Position numbers and translations under genes: made by a program
Assembly: GCF_007751715.1 (NCBI RefSeq)
Contig: NZ_CP036292.1
Location: 1-64,000, forward strand
Reading direction: 5' to 3'
Length of the DNA stretch: 64,000 nucleotides
From: Rosistilla oblonga
Lineage (GTDB): Bacteria > Planctomycetota > Planctomycetia > Pirellulales > Pirellulaceae
The notes under the pieces: generated by a model
The model's input: the letters and a program-made list of their open reading frames with translations, nothing else
Database searches by the model: none
Told to the model about the DNA's origin: nothing
In this document: positions 50,414-60,090 of the stretch, one piece after another
How positions within the stretch are numbered: the stretch's first letter is position 1
How the letters are laid out: each line of letters starts with the position of its first letter

Positions 50414-51540
50414 TTGGTCCAACGATAGGATTCTACGTCCACTATCATGGGCTGGGGCATAAGCACCGCACCGAGGCGCTCCTGCAGCATTTGCAGATCC
50501 CGGCGAGTGTCGTCACCAGCCGGATCGACACGCTCGACTGGAGTGGCCCCACGTTGCAGCAGGTCGTTGGTATCGCATGTGATATCGACGATGTCAGTCC
50601 CCGCGGGCTCCCTTATGCTCGCGACGTCTATTCGTTGCACTACGCGCCGCTGTGGTGTGAACCGATCACGCGTCGCGTGGCGCAGTACACCGCTTGGCTC
50701 GACGAAGCGAGGCCCGATGTGATGGTGGTCGACGTCTCCGCCGAGATCTCGATGCTAACGCGGTTGGCATCGATCCCGCAGGTTGTGATGCGGCAGCATG
50801 GCGACCGAAACGACCCTGCGCACCAAGACGCCTATCGCGCGGCGCACTCGTTGTTGGCGCCATTCCCCAAATCGATGGAAGATGAACAAACACCGGGCTG
50901 GGTGCAAACCAAGACGATTTATCTGGACGGATTCTGCCGCCAGCAAACCGCACAAAAGAACAGTCAAAACAGTCAAATCGCGTCGCTAGCGGCAGGAGAG
51001 TCTTCAGACGCTCCGACGATCGTCGTCATGTTTGGCCGCGGCGGCAATGCGGATGTCCACGATCGACTTCGGGCGGCGGCACGGCGAGTTCCCGAATATC
51101 GATGGCGAGTCGTCGGCATCGCAGCTCCTGAATCGGCAGCAATGCCCGACAACCTCCAATACGTCGGTTGGGTCGACGATCCGATGCCGTATGTCAGGGA
51201 GGCCGATATTGTCGTCACCGCGGCGGGGCACAATAGCGTGATGGAAATCGGGCACGCTCGCCGGCGGCTGATCGCGATCGCTCAACAGCGGCCGTTCGAC
51301 GAACAGATTCGCAAAGCGGCGATCCTGGACCGGGAGGGACTGGCCGTCGGGTTGTCACAGTGGCCCGACACCGACCAATGGCCCGAACTGCTTGAGCGGG
51401 CTGGGCGTCTCGACCCGCGGCGATGGGACGCCATCTTTGCCGCCGATGGTGCGGCGCAAGCGGCGGCTCACCTGCAACGGGTCGCAACCTGGTCTCGAAA
51501 TCAACGTGAATCCAACCAACAGGCGGTCCCATGCAGTTGA
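50410..51540 (+). CDS. GT-B glycosyltransferase (MurG/GT28-like)
   Basis: 376 aa. The N-terminus has FYVHYHGLGHKHRTEALLQHL, the glycine-rich GHG motif of UDP-sugar transferases such as MurG. C-terminal domain has TIVVMFGRGGNADVHDRLRAAARR and DIVVTAAGHNSVMEIGHARRRLIAIAQQRPFDEQIRKA, matching the GT28 C-terminal nucleotide-sugar site. There is no TM segment. It starts in a 4-nt overlap with the preceding gene and its end overlaps the next by 10 nt. Not murG itself: gene context and sequence differ. Confidence 0.82.
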   Translation: MIGPTIGFYVHYHGLGHKHRTEALLQHLQIPASVVTSRIDTLDWSGPTLQQVVGIACDIDDVSPRGLPYARDVYSLHYAPLWCEPITRRVAQYTAWLDEARPDVMVVDVSAEISMLTRLASIPQVVMRQHGDRNDPAHQDAYRAAHSLLAPFPKSMEDEQTPGWVQTKTIYLDGFCRQQTAQKNSQNSQIASLAAGESSDAPTIVVMFGRGGNADVHDRLRAAARRVPEYRWRVVGIAAPESAAMPDNLQYVGWVDDPMPYVREADIVVTAAGHNSVMEIGHARRRLIAIAQQRPFDEQIRKAAILDREGLAVGLSQWPDTDQWPELLERAGRLDPRRWDAIFAADGAAQAAAHLQRVATWSRNQRESNQQAVPCS

Positions 51541-52475
51541 GTGTCTTAACGATCGTCCGCGGTCGCGAGAAACATCTCTATAACCAGTGGCTTGGCTTGA
51601 TGCGCTCCTCTCTGTTGCCAGCTCAATGGATCATCGTGGGGATGGATCAGGATGTCGCGTTGCCTCCCGAAGTGCTCAGCCATCGCAGGAGGGTTCAGTC
51701 GGCGGCGGCCACGCACAACGAAGCTTCAGCCGGCACGGCGACGCAAACGATCGAAACGAAGATCGACGTGCGAACCGCGCGAGTCGATGGGGATGGAGAG
51801 CAATTGCCATTGGCGGAGGCGAGGAACCGGGCGGCGGAACTTTGCCAAACCGATGCGATGATCTTTCTGGATGTCGATTGCATTCCGGCTCCTTCGATGC
51901 TGGAAACGTTTCGCCAGGCGCTGCGAGAGGATCCGCGATTGTGGATGGGGAATGTACGGTATCTGCCAGCGGGTGCGGCGAGCGACGGGTGGCAGATGGA
52001 CGACTTGGATCGCTTGGCCGTCGACCATCCATTGCAACCGCGGCTGATGCCGGGGGAGCGACACAAGTCGCAGCGTTATGAGTTGTTTTGGTCTCTCTGT
52101 TTCGCCGCCACCAAGCAGACCTTTGATCGCATCGGCGGATTCGATCCAACGTTTGATGGTTATGGAGGCGAGGATACCGATTTCGCGTTCGCCGCCCGTC
52201 GGCAAAAGGTCCCGTTTGGATTTGTCGCTGCGACCGCGTATCACCAACACCATCCGGTCTGCAAGCCGCCGCTGAATCACTTCCACGCGATCGTTCGCAA
52301 TGCGAAGCGATTCCAGCAGAAATGGGGCGTCTGGCCGATGGAATCGTGGCTGCACGGGTTCGCCCAGCGGGGACTTGTCGAGTTTCGTCCCACCGAGGAT
52401 CTATTGAGAATCGTCCGCGAACCGAGCCCGGAAGAGGTGCGGCAGGCGCGGACAAAGACAGCCGCCGGATTCTAG
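51531..52475 (+). CDS. GT-A glycosyltransferase (GT2/galactosyltransferase-like)
   Basis: 314 aa. The metal-binding acidic motif LDVDCIP lies near residue 120. The catalytic region GGFDPTFDGYGGEDTDFAFAAR near residue 210 resembles the C-terminal galactosyltransferase domain of chondroitin synthase-type enzymes. Conserved LAEARNRAAELCQTDAMIFLDVD separates it from GT4 enzymes. It overlaps the preceding gene by 10 nt. Products and acceptor unknown. Confidence 0.83.
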   Translation: MQLSVLTIVRGREKHLYNQWLGLMRSSLLPAQWIIVGMDQDVALPPEVLSHRRRVQSAAATHNEASAGTATQTIETKIDVRTARVDGDGEQLPLAEARNRAAELCQTDAMIFLDVDCIPAPSMLETFRQALREDPRLWMGNVRYLPAGAASDGWQMDDLDRLAVDHPLQPRLMPGERHKSQRYELFWSLCFAATKQTFDRIGGFDPTFDGYGGEDTDFAFAARRQKVPFGFVAATAYHQHHPVCKPPLNHFHAIVRNAKRFQQKWGVWPMESWLHGFAQRGLVEFRPTEDLLRIVREPSPEEVRQARTKTAAGF

Positions 52476-52574
52476 CCTCGTCGCACACCGCACCCACTGC
52501 CGCATACGGTATCCGGCGACGGGGCTTTGAAATATCGCCAGACTTTTGCCACCCAATACAGGAGACGAACAACC

Positions 52575-53171
52575 GTGTTTGAAAAATGGATCGACGCGTC
52601 GCCGACCCAACTGGGAATGATTCTGCTGTCGACAGTTTGCGTCTATGCCGCGATCTTGCTCTACACACGTGTCAGTGGGTTACGCAGTTTCTCCAAAATG
52701 TCCGCCGCTGATTTTGCCATGACGATCGCGATCGGATCGCTATTCGGCGCGACGATCTCCGCTCCCTCGCCGACGCTGTTGATGGGAGGCTTTGCGCTGC
52801 TGTGCGTCTTCGTCGGCCAAACCGTTGTCGCTTGGTTACGTCGTAAGTCGCCAACGGTTTGCAAACTCGTCGACAACCAGCCGATGTTGCTGATGGCCGG
52901 CAGCGAGATCTTGCGGGGGAACTTGCGTCGAGCGAATCTGACCGAAGCCGACTTGCGCGGCAAACTCCGCCAGTCGAATGTCTATCGGTACGACGATGTG
53001 TTGGCTGTCGTTTTTGAAACCACCGGCGACGTTTCGGTCTTGCAACGCGACGACCACACCACGCCGCCAGATCAAGAAATTTTTGAAGGCGTTATCGACA
53101 GCCATCGCCTGGAGCTAAAGAGCCGTCGGCCCCAACCGAGTGATCGATCCACAGACCCGTATCCACGATGA
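52575..53171 (+). CDS. DUF421 (YetF-like) membrane protein
   Basis: 198 aa from GTG 52575, with GGAG about 10 nt upstream. Three N-terminal TM segments (about 13-31, 42-60, 66-85) with the DUF421 pattern LYTRVSGLRSFSKMSAADFAMTIAIGSLFGATI, then a cytoplasmic domain containing CKLVDNQPMLLMAGSEILRGNLRRANLTEADLRGKLRQSNVYRYDDVLAVVFETTGDVSVL, typical of this family. Members are related to YetF; molecular function is unknown. It lies downstream of the glycosyltransferase operon and is followed directly by repeat copy C, whose first hairpin may end transcription. Confidence 0.85.
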   Translation: MFEKWIDASPTQLGMILLSTVCVYAAILLYTRVSGLRSFSKMSAADFAMTIAIGSLFGATISAPSPTLLMGGFALLCVFVGQTVVAWLRRKSPTVCKLVDNQPMLLMAGSEILRGNLRRANLTEADLRGKLRQSNVYRYDDVLAVVFETTGDVSVLQRDDHTTPPDQEIFEGVIDSHRLELKSRRPQPSDRSTDPYPR

Positions 53172-53179
53172 TCCATCGG

Positions 53180-53420
53180 GAACGAAGCCGCGGTAGCGGC
53201 GGCCGCATATAGCCTGCGGTGCGAGCGGCAGGTCCGCGATGAAGATGGCCTCGCGCGAGCCCCGGTTAGGGGCGACAGATCGTCGGTTGCTGTCGCCCCT
53301 GCCGGGGCTTTTGGTTCGATTGTGGATTGTGTTCCTGCGGCTTGCGCCGCAGGCTTTATGCGATCGCTGCATCCGCCGCTTTTAAAACCGTTGGCGATCG
53401 ATTGGGTTCAGCGCTGAACC
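53180..53420 (+). repeat. Dispersed structured repeat, copy C
   Basis: Starts GAACGAAGCCGCGGTAGCGGC, 9 bp after the DUF421 stop, in the same orientation. It shares the long hairpin, the CCTGCGGC/GCCGCAGG hairpin (53334-53353), and GCTTTATGCGATCGCTGCATCC with A and B; it differs mainly in the middle (GCCTGCGGTGCGAGCGGCAGG). Confidence 0.85.
53259..53312 (+). terminator. Strong terminator in repeat copy C
   Basis: GCCCCGG (53259-53265) pairs with CCGGGGC (53302-53308) and AGGGGCGACAG (53268-53278) with CTGTCGCCCCT (53290-53300): 18 pairs in all, followed by TTTT at 53309-53312. It is 88 bp past the DUF421 stop. Confidence 0.75.
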
Positions 53421-53662
53421 TTGTGTCGGCCTCCGGCCTTGTGCTTTTGCTGCATGAGATACCGGCGACTTACGCCGCCGGCAGGTCCTGTGTCGGCCTA
53501 CGGCCTACGGCATTGGCGGAGCAGAGTTGAGTTGGGTTGAGGGGGGACCATTCGGGGCTCCCTCTGTGGGGAAGAACGATGCGGCTTCGGCTAGGTTTCA
53601 CCCGGAAAGATGTGGTGCCGGCTGAATCGTTCGTTAACAATAGATCGTGGAGGCAACGTGTC

Positions 53663-54055
53663 ATGTTTGAAGCATTCCGGCTGATCCCAGCACTGCAGGC
53701 GATCTTCCAATCGAGGATCGAGTTCCGCGAAGATAGTTTTGCCGAATTAAACGCCGCTCAGCGGGAGGCTTATGAAAGGAAGGTCGCGGTGCCCGATGAG
53801 CCGATCTTTCGCGTCCTGCCGTGTGAACCGACGGTCATCGAACGACAGGGCAACGAAAAAGTAACCGTCGAACTCACCATCGCAACGCAATCCGAACGGC
53901 AGCTGTTGCTCGAAGCCGTCCGTTTCATCTACCGCGCCACCGACGAACTGCCAAAGGAATCGACGTCCTTCGAACAGCGGCTCGAATTTCTTCGACAGCG
54001 GCTGCCTCCGATCGTCGTAGGCGAACCCGACTTGGATCGTCCCGACGGCAGCTGA
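53663..54055 (+). CDS. Hypothetical protein
   Basis: 130 aa from ATG 53663, with GGAGG 9 nt upstream. No recognised domain. It is hydrophilic, rich in Glu, Arg and Phe (SRIEFREDSFAELNAAQREAYERKVAVPDEPIFRVLPCEP), with a plausible beta segment (VTVELTIATQSERQLLLEAVRFIY). A longer reading from 53537 adds 42 residues without a ribosome site. Confidence 0.55.
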   Translation: MFEAFRLIPALQAIFQSRIEFREDSFAELNAAQREAYERKVAVPDEPIFRVLPCEPTVIERQGNEKVTVELTIATQSERQLLLEAVRFIYRATDELPKESTSFEQRLEFLRQRLPPIVVGEPDLDRPDGS

Positions 54056-54130
54056 GGATTTCCTCGAACGGTTATAGGCGTCTGCCCCGTCAAACGACCT
54101 GTTGTCATTAATGATGACGATCGATTTCGA

Positions 54131-55588
54131 TCAGCTCGGTCGCGGGCTGCCCGATTTCCATTGCAGCTCGTGCGGCATGACGCCTTGGCGGATCGATTCG
54201 GCAGCAGCTTGCCCAGCCGCTTCGCCCATCGGAACCGCGTTGCCGGTGACGCGGTAGCTGGAATGGGCGAAGAAGTCGCCGCTGATACAACGCCCCGCCA
54301 TCAGCAGCCCGTCGACATCCGCTGCGACGAGCGAGGGATACGGAATGTCGTATCGCTTCACTCCACGTGCCCGCAGCTTTTCGATATCCTCGGGATTCCC
54401 CGCGAGCTCCAACGAATGGACGTCGATCGGGAACTTCGCGTTGCAGACCGATTGAGGATGTTTTAATCCCGTCGCGATATCTTCGCTGGTGATCGTGTAG
54501 CGACCTTTGACTCGCCGCCCCTCGCGAACGCCAATCTGTTCGGCTGTCGCAACGACTGCCAAATCTTTCCAGACGCCACCGAGCTTCCGCAGCCCGCGGA
54601 CGATCTCGTGCACTTCGCGACGCCCTTCAATCGTCGCCTTGGTGATCGCTGCGGCGTCGAACGCGGAGACGCCGTATTCGTGATTCGTCATGATCGAATA
54701 GATCCCGCTGTGCAGATGCCGCAGCGTCGGAGCCCGATAGGACGGATCGATCCCCGCATCTCGCATGAACTTCAGAAACCGCGGCTTCGCCGACGCACCC
54801 GTCTCGCGAATGAACTCCTGCACATCTTCCGGTTCGGGACCGGTGATCAGAGCCATCATCGACATCGGTTGGCAGACACAATCGTCGCCGAAGCCGAGAT
54901 CGAACTGGCAGCCAGCTTGGGCGGCCAGATCGCCATCGCCGGTGCAATCGATGAAGCGGTCAGCGGTCCAGACCTGACGTCCCGACTTCGATTCGGTGAT
55001 CACCGCAACCAACTGATTCTTATCGTTGGTGACCGCTCCGACGACCATCGTGTGCAGGCAGATCTCGACTCCCGCATCGACACACATCTCTTCCAACACG
55101 ACCTTCGCCAGTTCGGGATCGTAGACGGTCCCGCCCGAATCTTTGGCGACGTCGCTCCCCTGGGCTGCAAGCGCCGTGAGGACCTCTTTCATAATCCCCG
55201 ACTTGCCACCGGTATCGAGGATCTTGGTCAGCATGCCCGCGGTCCAAACGCCGCCAAGGCAACCGGCCAGCTCTAACAGCTGCGTCTTCGCGCCGCTGCG
55301 AGCTGCCGCCAATGCCGCTGCGATTCCCGCGGGCCCACCGCCGCAGACCAGCACCTGGCTGTGTCCGGCGACAGGAATCCGCCGGCTGTTCTCTTCAAAC
55401 GCCGCCCCATCGACCAACTTGCCGCTGGTCCGGACGACTTGGCCGCGGCTGATATCGGGAAAACCTTCGACTGCGGAGCCGGAGGAATCGGCTGCCCCCG
55501 CACGCTGCTGCATTATCAGTCCGGCAGGGCCCAGCATCGCCGCGGTACCAGCGGTTTTCAAGAACTGTCTACGTTGGGGAGAAGTCAT
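54131..55588 (-). CDS. Exported FAD-dependent oxidoreductase
   Basis: 485 aa from ATG 55588. Twin-arginine signal: RRQFLK at residues 6-11, then a hydrophobic stretch and cleavage near RAGA. The FAD site is VLVCGGGPAGIAAALAAARSGAKTQLLE. The family block FIDCTGDGDLAAQAG and the C-terminal GRCISGDFFAHSSYRVTGNAVPMGEAAGQAAA are typical of the FAD-dependent oxidoreductase family PF12831. Tat export of a folded flavoprotein is expected. The substrate is unknown. Reading from 55672 would put extra residues before the Tat signal and is disfavoured. Confidence 0.88.
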   Translation of the reverse strand: MTSPQRRQFLKTAGTAAMLGPAGLIMQQRAGAADSSGSAVEGFPDISRGQVVRTSGKLVDGAAFEENSRRIPVAGHSQVLVCGGGPAGIAAALAAARSGAKTQLLELAGCLGGVWTAGMLTKILDTGGKSGIMKEVLTALAAQGSDVAKDSGGTVYDPELAKVVLEEMCVDAGVEICLHTMVVGAVTNDKNQLVAVITESKSGRQVWTADRFIDCTGDGDLAAQAGCQFDLGFGDDCVCQPMSMMALITGPEPEDVQEFIRETGASAKPRFLKFMRDAGIDPSYRAPTLRHLHSGIYSIMTNHEYGVSAFDAAAITKATIEGRREVHEIVRGLRKLGGVWKDLAVVATAEQIGVREGRRVKGRYTITSEDIATGLKHPQSVCNAKFPIDVHSLELAGNPEDIEKLRARGVKRYDIPYPSLVAADVDGLLMAGRCISGDFFAHSSYRVTGNAVPMGEAAGQAAAESIRQGVMPHELQWKSGSPRPS

Positions 55589-55809
55589 AGCGGTCTGTCG
55601 TTTGGCTGGAGTGTTGGAGAGCGAGTCGATCGGGTTTCCATGCGACCTCACTGCTGGAGCGTCGCGACGCATTTGAATGCATCCAGATCACTCGAGGACG
55701 CGGTGCCAACCCGATCAAGCGATCCATGATATTCGATCCCCAGTCGAATTTCTCGTTTATCGGATCGAGGTGATTCAAACGCCCGCCCAAGCCAAATCGC
55801 TGCAACGCG

Positions 55810-56406
55810 CTACTGCTTCGTCCAGGTGAAGATCCGCAGCGGGGGCACGTTCATCCAAACGATCTCGGTCTGCGGAGTGCCGAACAGAGGCGATGCGTAC
55901 CGAGCGACATCGCTGCGCAGTTGATAAGCAATAAATGTTCCGCCCTTGGGCAGCGTTCGGTGGACCGATTTGATGATGTCGGTGGCGACGCGAGGATCGA
56001 GCGATGAGAAGGGGATTCCCGAAACGATGACGTCGGGCGATGTCATCTGATGGATCAACAGGATGCGTTCCAGACCGACGACGTCAGCGTGTTCGACAGT
56101 CAGCCGCCCGTCGACGATTTCGTTTAATGGTTCGATGAAACCGGCTGCCTTTTCGATCGCCAGAACACGGCAATTCTCCGCCGCGGCCGCCAGCAATGCT
56201 TCGGTGGTCCCGCCGGTCCCCGGTCCGAGGTCGACGATTTTTGTCGCGTTGGAAACGCCCGGCTGTTTGGCCACCCGCTGCGTCAACGCGGGGGCACTGG
56301 GGACAAGCGACGCGACTTGCGCTGGTTCGCGGATCCATTCTTGCAGGACGGCAGCGGCGCGAGTCCAGTAGGGACGACGGCGGAGAGGTGCGGCATGTGT
56401 TGTCAT
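55810..56406 (-). CDS. Class I SAM-dependent methyltransferase (phospholipid N-methyltransferase-like)
   Basis: 198 aa. The SAM site is IVDLGPGTGGTTEALL near residue 57, followed by an acidic strand end (LAIEKAAGFIEPL) and DVIVSGIPFSSLD, in the position of the catalytic NPPF-like motif. The N-terminal REPAQVASLVPSAPALTQRVAK and the overall length resemble the phosphatidylethanolamine N-methyltransferase (PmtA)-like family. Membrane lipid as substrate is inferred. Monocistronic and divergent from the exopolysaccharide locus. Confidence 0.75.
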   Translation of the reverse strand: MTTHAAPLRRRPYWTRAAAVLQEWIREPAQVASLVPSAPALTQRVAKQPGVSNATKIVDLGPGTGGTTEALLAAAAENCRVLAIEKAAGFIEPLNEIVDGRLTVEHADVVGLERILLIHQMTSPDVIVSGIPFSSLDPRVATDIIKSVHRTLPKGGTFIAYQLRSDVARYASPLFGTPQTEIVWMNVPPLRIFTWTKQ

Positions 56407-57113
56407 GTTGGACCAGGCCCCAATTCAATGTGGAGTGACCTCGCTCGAGATCTGGAAGCTCAAAGCGATTAACGATTGGATGAAAACGGTATTCGGCAGC
56501 AACGGTGACAAATGGCGGCGCTGGTTTGTCCTTGAGCGGGTCGATCGCATCGACGGGCCGATTGGACCTCTCGCAGCTCTCCAAACCAGCTGGCGGTTAA
56601 CCGTTGGTGTACCGTACGGGAACTCGCTAAATGCGATTTTCGTGCCAAAAATACCACTCATTCCTATAATGTCGGCGGGCCGGACGATTGCATTTATACG
56701 GGCTTGGCGCCGCGTGGCCGGACTGGCTTTTGCTGCCGAGCGATGCGGATTCGGCCGGTAACGCTAAACGAACAGCTTGACCGGCCGACGGCCAACGGCT
56801 GGATCGATCTCCGCCACCCGAAGACGCTGGCGCGGTGACTGGCAACATCGATGCAGTCGCTGTGACGCCGTGGCACTTCGATTGGTTTTCTTGCAGTAAC
56901 CATTGGTGGCGTCGCGGTTTGCGATCGGCGGGACCATGGTCCGATTCCGGAAATGGTTGTGCGGATCGTTGCGGTTATGAAACGCGTGGTGAAGTGAAAT
57001 CGATCGAATCCACACGGAGGATAATGGAGATTTTCCGCGATGGTTCAAGATGTACAGCGGTGATGAGGCCGAAGAGCTCGAGTGCTGCTGCGCGAAGGTA
57101 TGTTTTTAGCTAG
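56407..57113. other. Long intergenic region upstream of the exopolysaccharide locus
   Basis: 707 bp without a convincing gene; the ORFs in it are short and lack folding or domain features. It must contain promoters for the methyltransferase (-) and for the flippase operon (+). No repeat or RNA was recognised. Confidence 0.45.
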
Positions 57114-58640
57114 ATGAGTGAAAAACCGCGAGACGCTACGACGCTTGTACCACCGGAACCGGTGTCTGCTGCGGTGAACCCAGCCGATCAGCCAGCCGGC
57201 GGAGAGGGCAAGTCCGTGGAAGCTGCCGAGGGTTCGGGTGTTCAGCGGACCGGCAAGCGACTGTTTCGCGAGAGTCTGTGGGTTGTTGGCGGTCGGTTGT
57301 TGGGGATCGGAACCGCGATTGCGATCAACGTCGTCCTGGCCCGCGTGTTGCCTCCGTCCGATGTCGGCGTCTTCTTTCTGCTGGCGAGCATCCTGACATT
57401 TGCCGGGTACGTGGCGATGTTTGGGCTGAACGCCGCCATGGTTCGCTTCGTTTCCGAGCGGATTGGAGTGGAAGATGTTCGCGGTGCCGAAGCGGCTCTC
57501 CGCCAAGGAGCCAAGCTGGCGGTCGCGTCGATCGTGATCGGCAGCCTGCTCTGTTTTGTCTTCTTGTACTTTGCTGGCGAGCAGGTTTTTGGAGTTGATA
57601 ACCTCTCGGTGCTCGCTCCGCTGGTGGCGCTGAGCGTCCTCGGTTCGGCGACGATTCAATTGTGTGCCAGCCTGCTGCGGAGCTTTCACGACTCGAGATT
57701 ATCGATCTTATTGACGGGGCAATTCGGTGGCCCGTTGTGCAATTTGCTGTTCATTGGGTTGACCGTCGGCAGCTGTCTGCTGTTCGCCCCAACACTCGAA
57801 CAGGTGATGATATTTTGTGCGGGATCGCTGTGTCTATTGACGCCGTTTGCGATTTTCTGCGTGCATCGGATCGCCCGGGCGCGGCTGTCTCAGATCGAAC
57901 AAAGCGATCAACCGTCGCACGTCTTGCCGATGGCGACGCTGCTGCTGGTCTGCCTGCCGCTGATGCTGACCCAGGGACTTTCTTATATCACCGGGCAAGC
58001 CGATATCTGGATCGGTGGTGCGATCGTCGACCATGAAGAACTCGCGTTGTATGCCGCCTCGCGACGGTTGATGCTGTTGATCGGAATGCCGATGCAGTTG
58101 GTCAATCTGACGGTGATCGCATCGATCGCCGAACTGCGAGCTCAGGGACGTTTGCAGGACCTGCAGCGGATTCTCCGATCGGCGGCGACGCTCGCCGCGG
58201 TTGCCGCATTGCTCGTCTGTGTTCCTATCATGATCTTCCCCGGCGAGATCGCGGCGTTCATCTTCGGCCCCTATTACGCCGGCGGAGCGACGGTACTGCG
58301 GATCTTGTGTATCGGGCAGGTGGTGTTTGTCAGTGTAGGTGCGGCGGAATTAACGCTGATGATGTCGGGCCAGCACATGAAAGCGTTATCGATCAACATC
58401 TTCACCTCGATCGCCTTGTTCGCCAGCGGCGTCTTCATGACTCATCACTGGGGAATCGTCGGTTTGGCGATCGCATGGACAGCGATTGTGTCGCTGCAAT
58501 GTATCGGTTTTTGTTTGATGGCCCGCTGGTCGGTTGGCGTCTGGACCGTAATGGAGGTTCGGGTTTTGCGGGCGGGGCGGGAAATGCTGGCTACGGTAAC
58601 GTCGAAGTTGGGCAAAGCAAGAAACAACAACGCAATCTGA
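57114..58640 (+). CDS. Polysaccharide flippase (Wzx/MATE-like)
   Basis: 508 aa, about 12-14 TM helices. After a hydrophilic 50-residue start, the Wzx-type block LFRESLWVVGGRLLGIGTAIAINVVLARVLPPSDVGVFFLLASILTFAGYVAMFGLNAAMVRFVSERIG opens the membrane domain. It would move lipid-linked oligosaccharide across the inner membrane. It is the first gene of a locus with polymerase, two glycosyltransferases and a chain-length protein. The hydrophilic N-terminus may be partly untranslated if a later start is used. Confidence 0.87.
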   Translation: MSEKPRDATTLVPPEPVSAAVNPADQPAGGEGKSVEAAEGSGVQRTGKRLFRESLWVVGGRLLGIGTAIAINVVLARVLPPSDVGVFFLLASILTFAGYVAMFGLNAAMVRFVSERIGVEDVRGAEAALRQGAKLAVASIVIGSLLCFVFLYFAGEQVFGVDNLSVLAPLVALSVLGSATIQLCASLLRSFHDSRLSILLTGQFGGPLCNLLFIGLTVGSCLLFAPTLEQVMIFCAGSLCLLTPFAIFCVHRIARARLSQIEQSDQPSHVLPMATLLLVCLPLMLTQGLSYITGQADIWIGGAIVDHEELALYAASRRLMLLIGMPMQLVNLTVIASIAELRAQGRLQDLQRILRSAATLAAVAALLVCVPIMIFPGEIAAFIFGPYYAGGATVLRILCIGQVVFVSVGAAELTLMMSGQHMKALSINIFTSIALFASGVFMTHHWGIVGLAIAWTAIVSLQCIGFCLMARWSVGVWTVMEVRVLRAGREMLATVTSKLGKARNNNAI

Positions 58641-58815
58641 TTCGCGCGTCGGATTACGATGCATTGAATAAGTCTCATCCGCGCGTCGTAAAGGATGTGC
58701 CGTTTGAGTCGCAGATTTTTGGAGAGTTCGCGGATGATACAAGTTCATCTTCGCGGACGCTTCGAACAACACAAACGTTCCGAATTTGTTCTCCTCGTCC
58801 ACAACCACGACTCTC

Positions 58816-60090
58816 ATGTCAAGCGTGTCGCTGCCAATCGAACCAAGTCGCCCTAACGGAGTTGCGAAATTCGCAGCGATCGTTTGGCAGCCGAGTTTGG
58901 TTTTTGTGCCGTTTCTCGTGGTCGGTGCGGTGTTGTGGTTGTGTCCTTCGATGGAAGGCGCCGCGGGATATGGAATTCGCGAAGAGATTTCGCTGGCGAA
59001 TCTAACGATCCTTGTTGCTTGGTACGGGACGATCTGTGCCGCCGCGGCGATCGGACAGCGATTGGCGATGGCTTTGCCGCGATTCAGTGTGATGTCCAAA
59101 GACGCCTTCGATCCAACGGTCTTCTACAAGACGTTGGCATGTTTGGCATTGATCGGAGTCGCCGGGGCTTGGTTCGCCGCGCTTCGCAATGGCGTCTCCT
59201 TGATCGAACTGGTGAAGACTCAACAATTTAATCTGGTCAAGGATTCGTTGTACGCCAACTACAACCATCTCTACTCATTGCGTTACACCGCGTCGCTTGT
59301 CGGTGGGTACGCGCTCTACCGCTTGGTCTTCCTCCAGAAGGTCAGCCGGTTAGATATCCTCAGCCTCTGCTTGCTGCTCGCCGCGACGGCGATCTCGGCT
59401 CGGATTCTCATCGCCCAGGCTGTGATCTTTGCCGGCGGATTGGCGATCCGATTCGACGCCCTGCAGCGAGTCAAGACGCGGACGATCACGGCGGCCGTGT
59501 TGGGGTTGGCGATCTGTATCGTCGCCTTCACCTGGGTGCGGAGCGCCGGCAGCTACCGAGATCATTTTGGCGTGGAGAATCCCGTGGCGATGACTTTCCT
59601 GGAAGTACAACGCTACGTCGGCGCACCGGTTCAAGCGAGCATGGGCGTGGCTCGCATGGCGGCGGATCAACCATCGCGAGGTGCGATCGGTAACATCATC
59701 AAATACACGACCCCAACGTTTTTGCATCCCGCCGAATTGAAGGTGGAAGACAATTCCGGCGGCGTTGCGGCGCAGTGGTATCTACACCAAGTCGACATCG
59801 ATGAAACGCTGACAACAAACTCTGCGTTTGTCGAGATGTTTGGCGATCTCGGTTTTTGGGCGTTTCCGGTAATGGCATGGGCCAGTTTTCTAATGGCCAC
59901 GATTGGCAGCTACTTTTGGCGATCGGACAACCTTCTGTGTCTGATCGGCTGTGTCGTCTTGTACGGCTTTTTTGAACTCTGGCGGACCTATTATTTCTCC
60001 GCCGGTTCGTTCACTTTCATGATTCTTGCGGTGTTAGTCGCCGCCACCACCGCATCGCTGCTCAAGCCCATACCAAGGACTGCATCATGA
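58816..60090 (+). CDS. O-antigen/exopolysaccharide polymerase-like (Wzy-type) membrane protein
   Basis: 424 aa from ATG 58816 (a TTG at 58786 is in frame). At least ten hydrophobic segments with a large loop (about 250-330) facing outside, typical of Wzy or oligosaccharide repeat unit polymerases. Wzy proteins are too variable for motif proof, so topology and location between the flippase and GT genes carry the call. The stop overlaps the next GT gene (ATGA). Confidence 0.7.
   Translation: MSSVSLPIEPSRPNGVAKFAAIVWQPSLVFVPFLVVGAVLWLCPSMEGAAGYGIREEISLANLTILVAWYGTICAAAAIGQRLAMALPRFSVMSKDAFDPTVFYKTLACLALIGVAGAWFAALRNGVSLIELVKTQQFNLVKDSLYANYNHLYSLRYTASLVGGYALYRLVFLQKVSRLDILSLCLLLAATAISARILIAQAVIFAGGLAIRFDALQRVKTRTITAAVLGLAICIVAFTWVRSAGSYRDHFGVENPVAMTFLEVQRYVGAPVQASMGVARMAADQPSRGAIGNIIKYTTPTFLHPAELKVEDNSGGVAAQWYLHQVDIDETLTTNSAFVEMFGDLGFWAFPVMAWASFLMATIGSYFWRSDNLLCLIGCVVLYGFFELWRTYYFSAGSFTFMILAVLVAATTASLLKPIPRTAS

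Larger units (their letters stand above)
53172..53662. other. Intergenic region with repeat copy C
   Basis: 490 bp. The first half is copy C of the dispersed repeat. The second half is a GC-rich tract with short inverted motifs (GGCCTCCGGCC, CCGGCG/CGCCGG) and no convincing gene. A longer in-frame reading of the next ORF from 53537 is possible but has no ribosome site. Confidence 0.5.
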
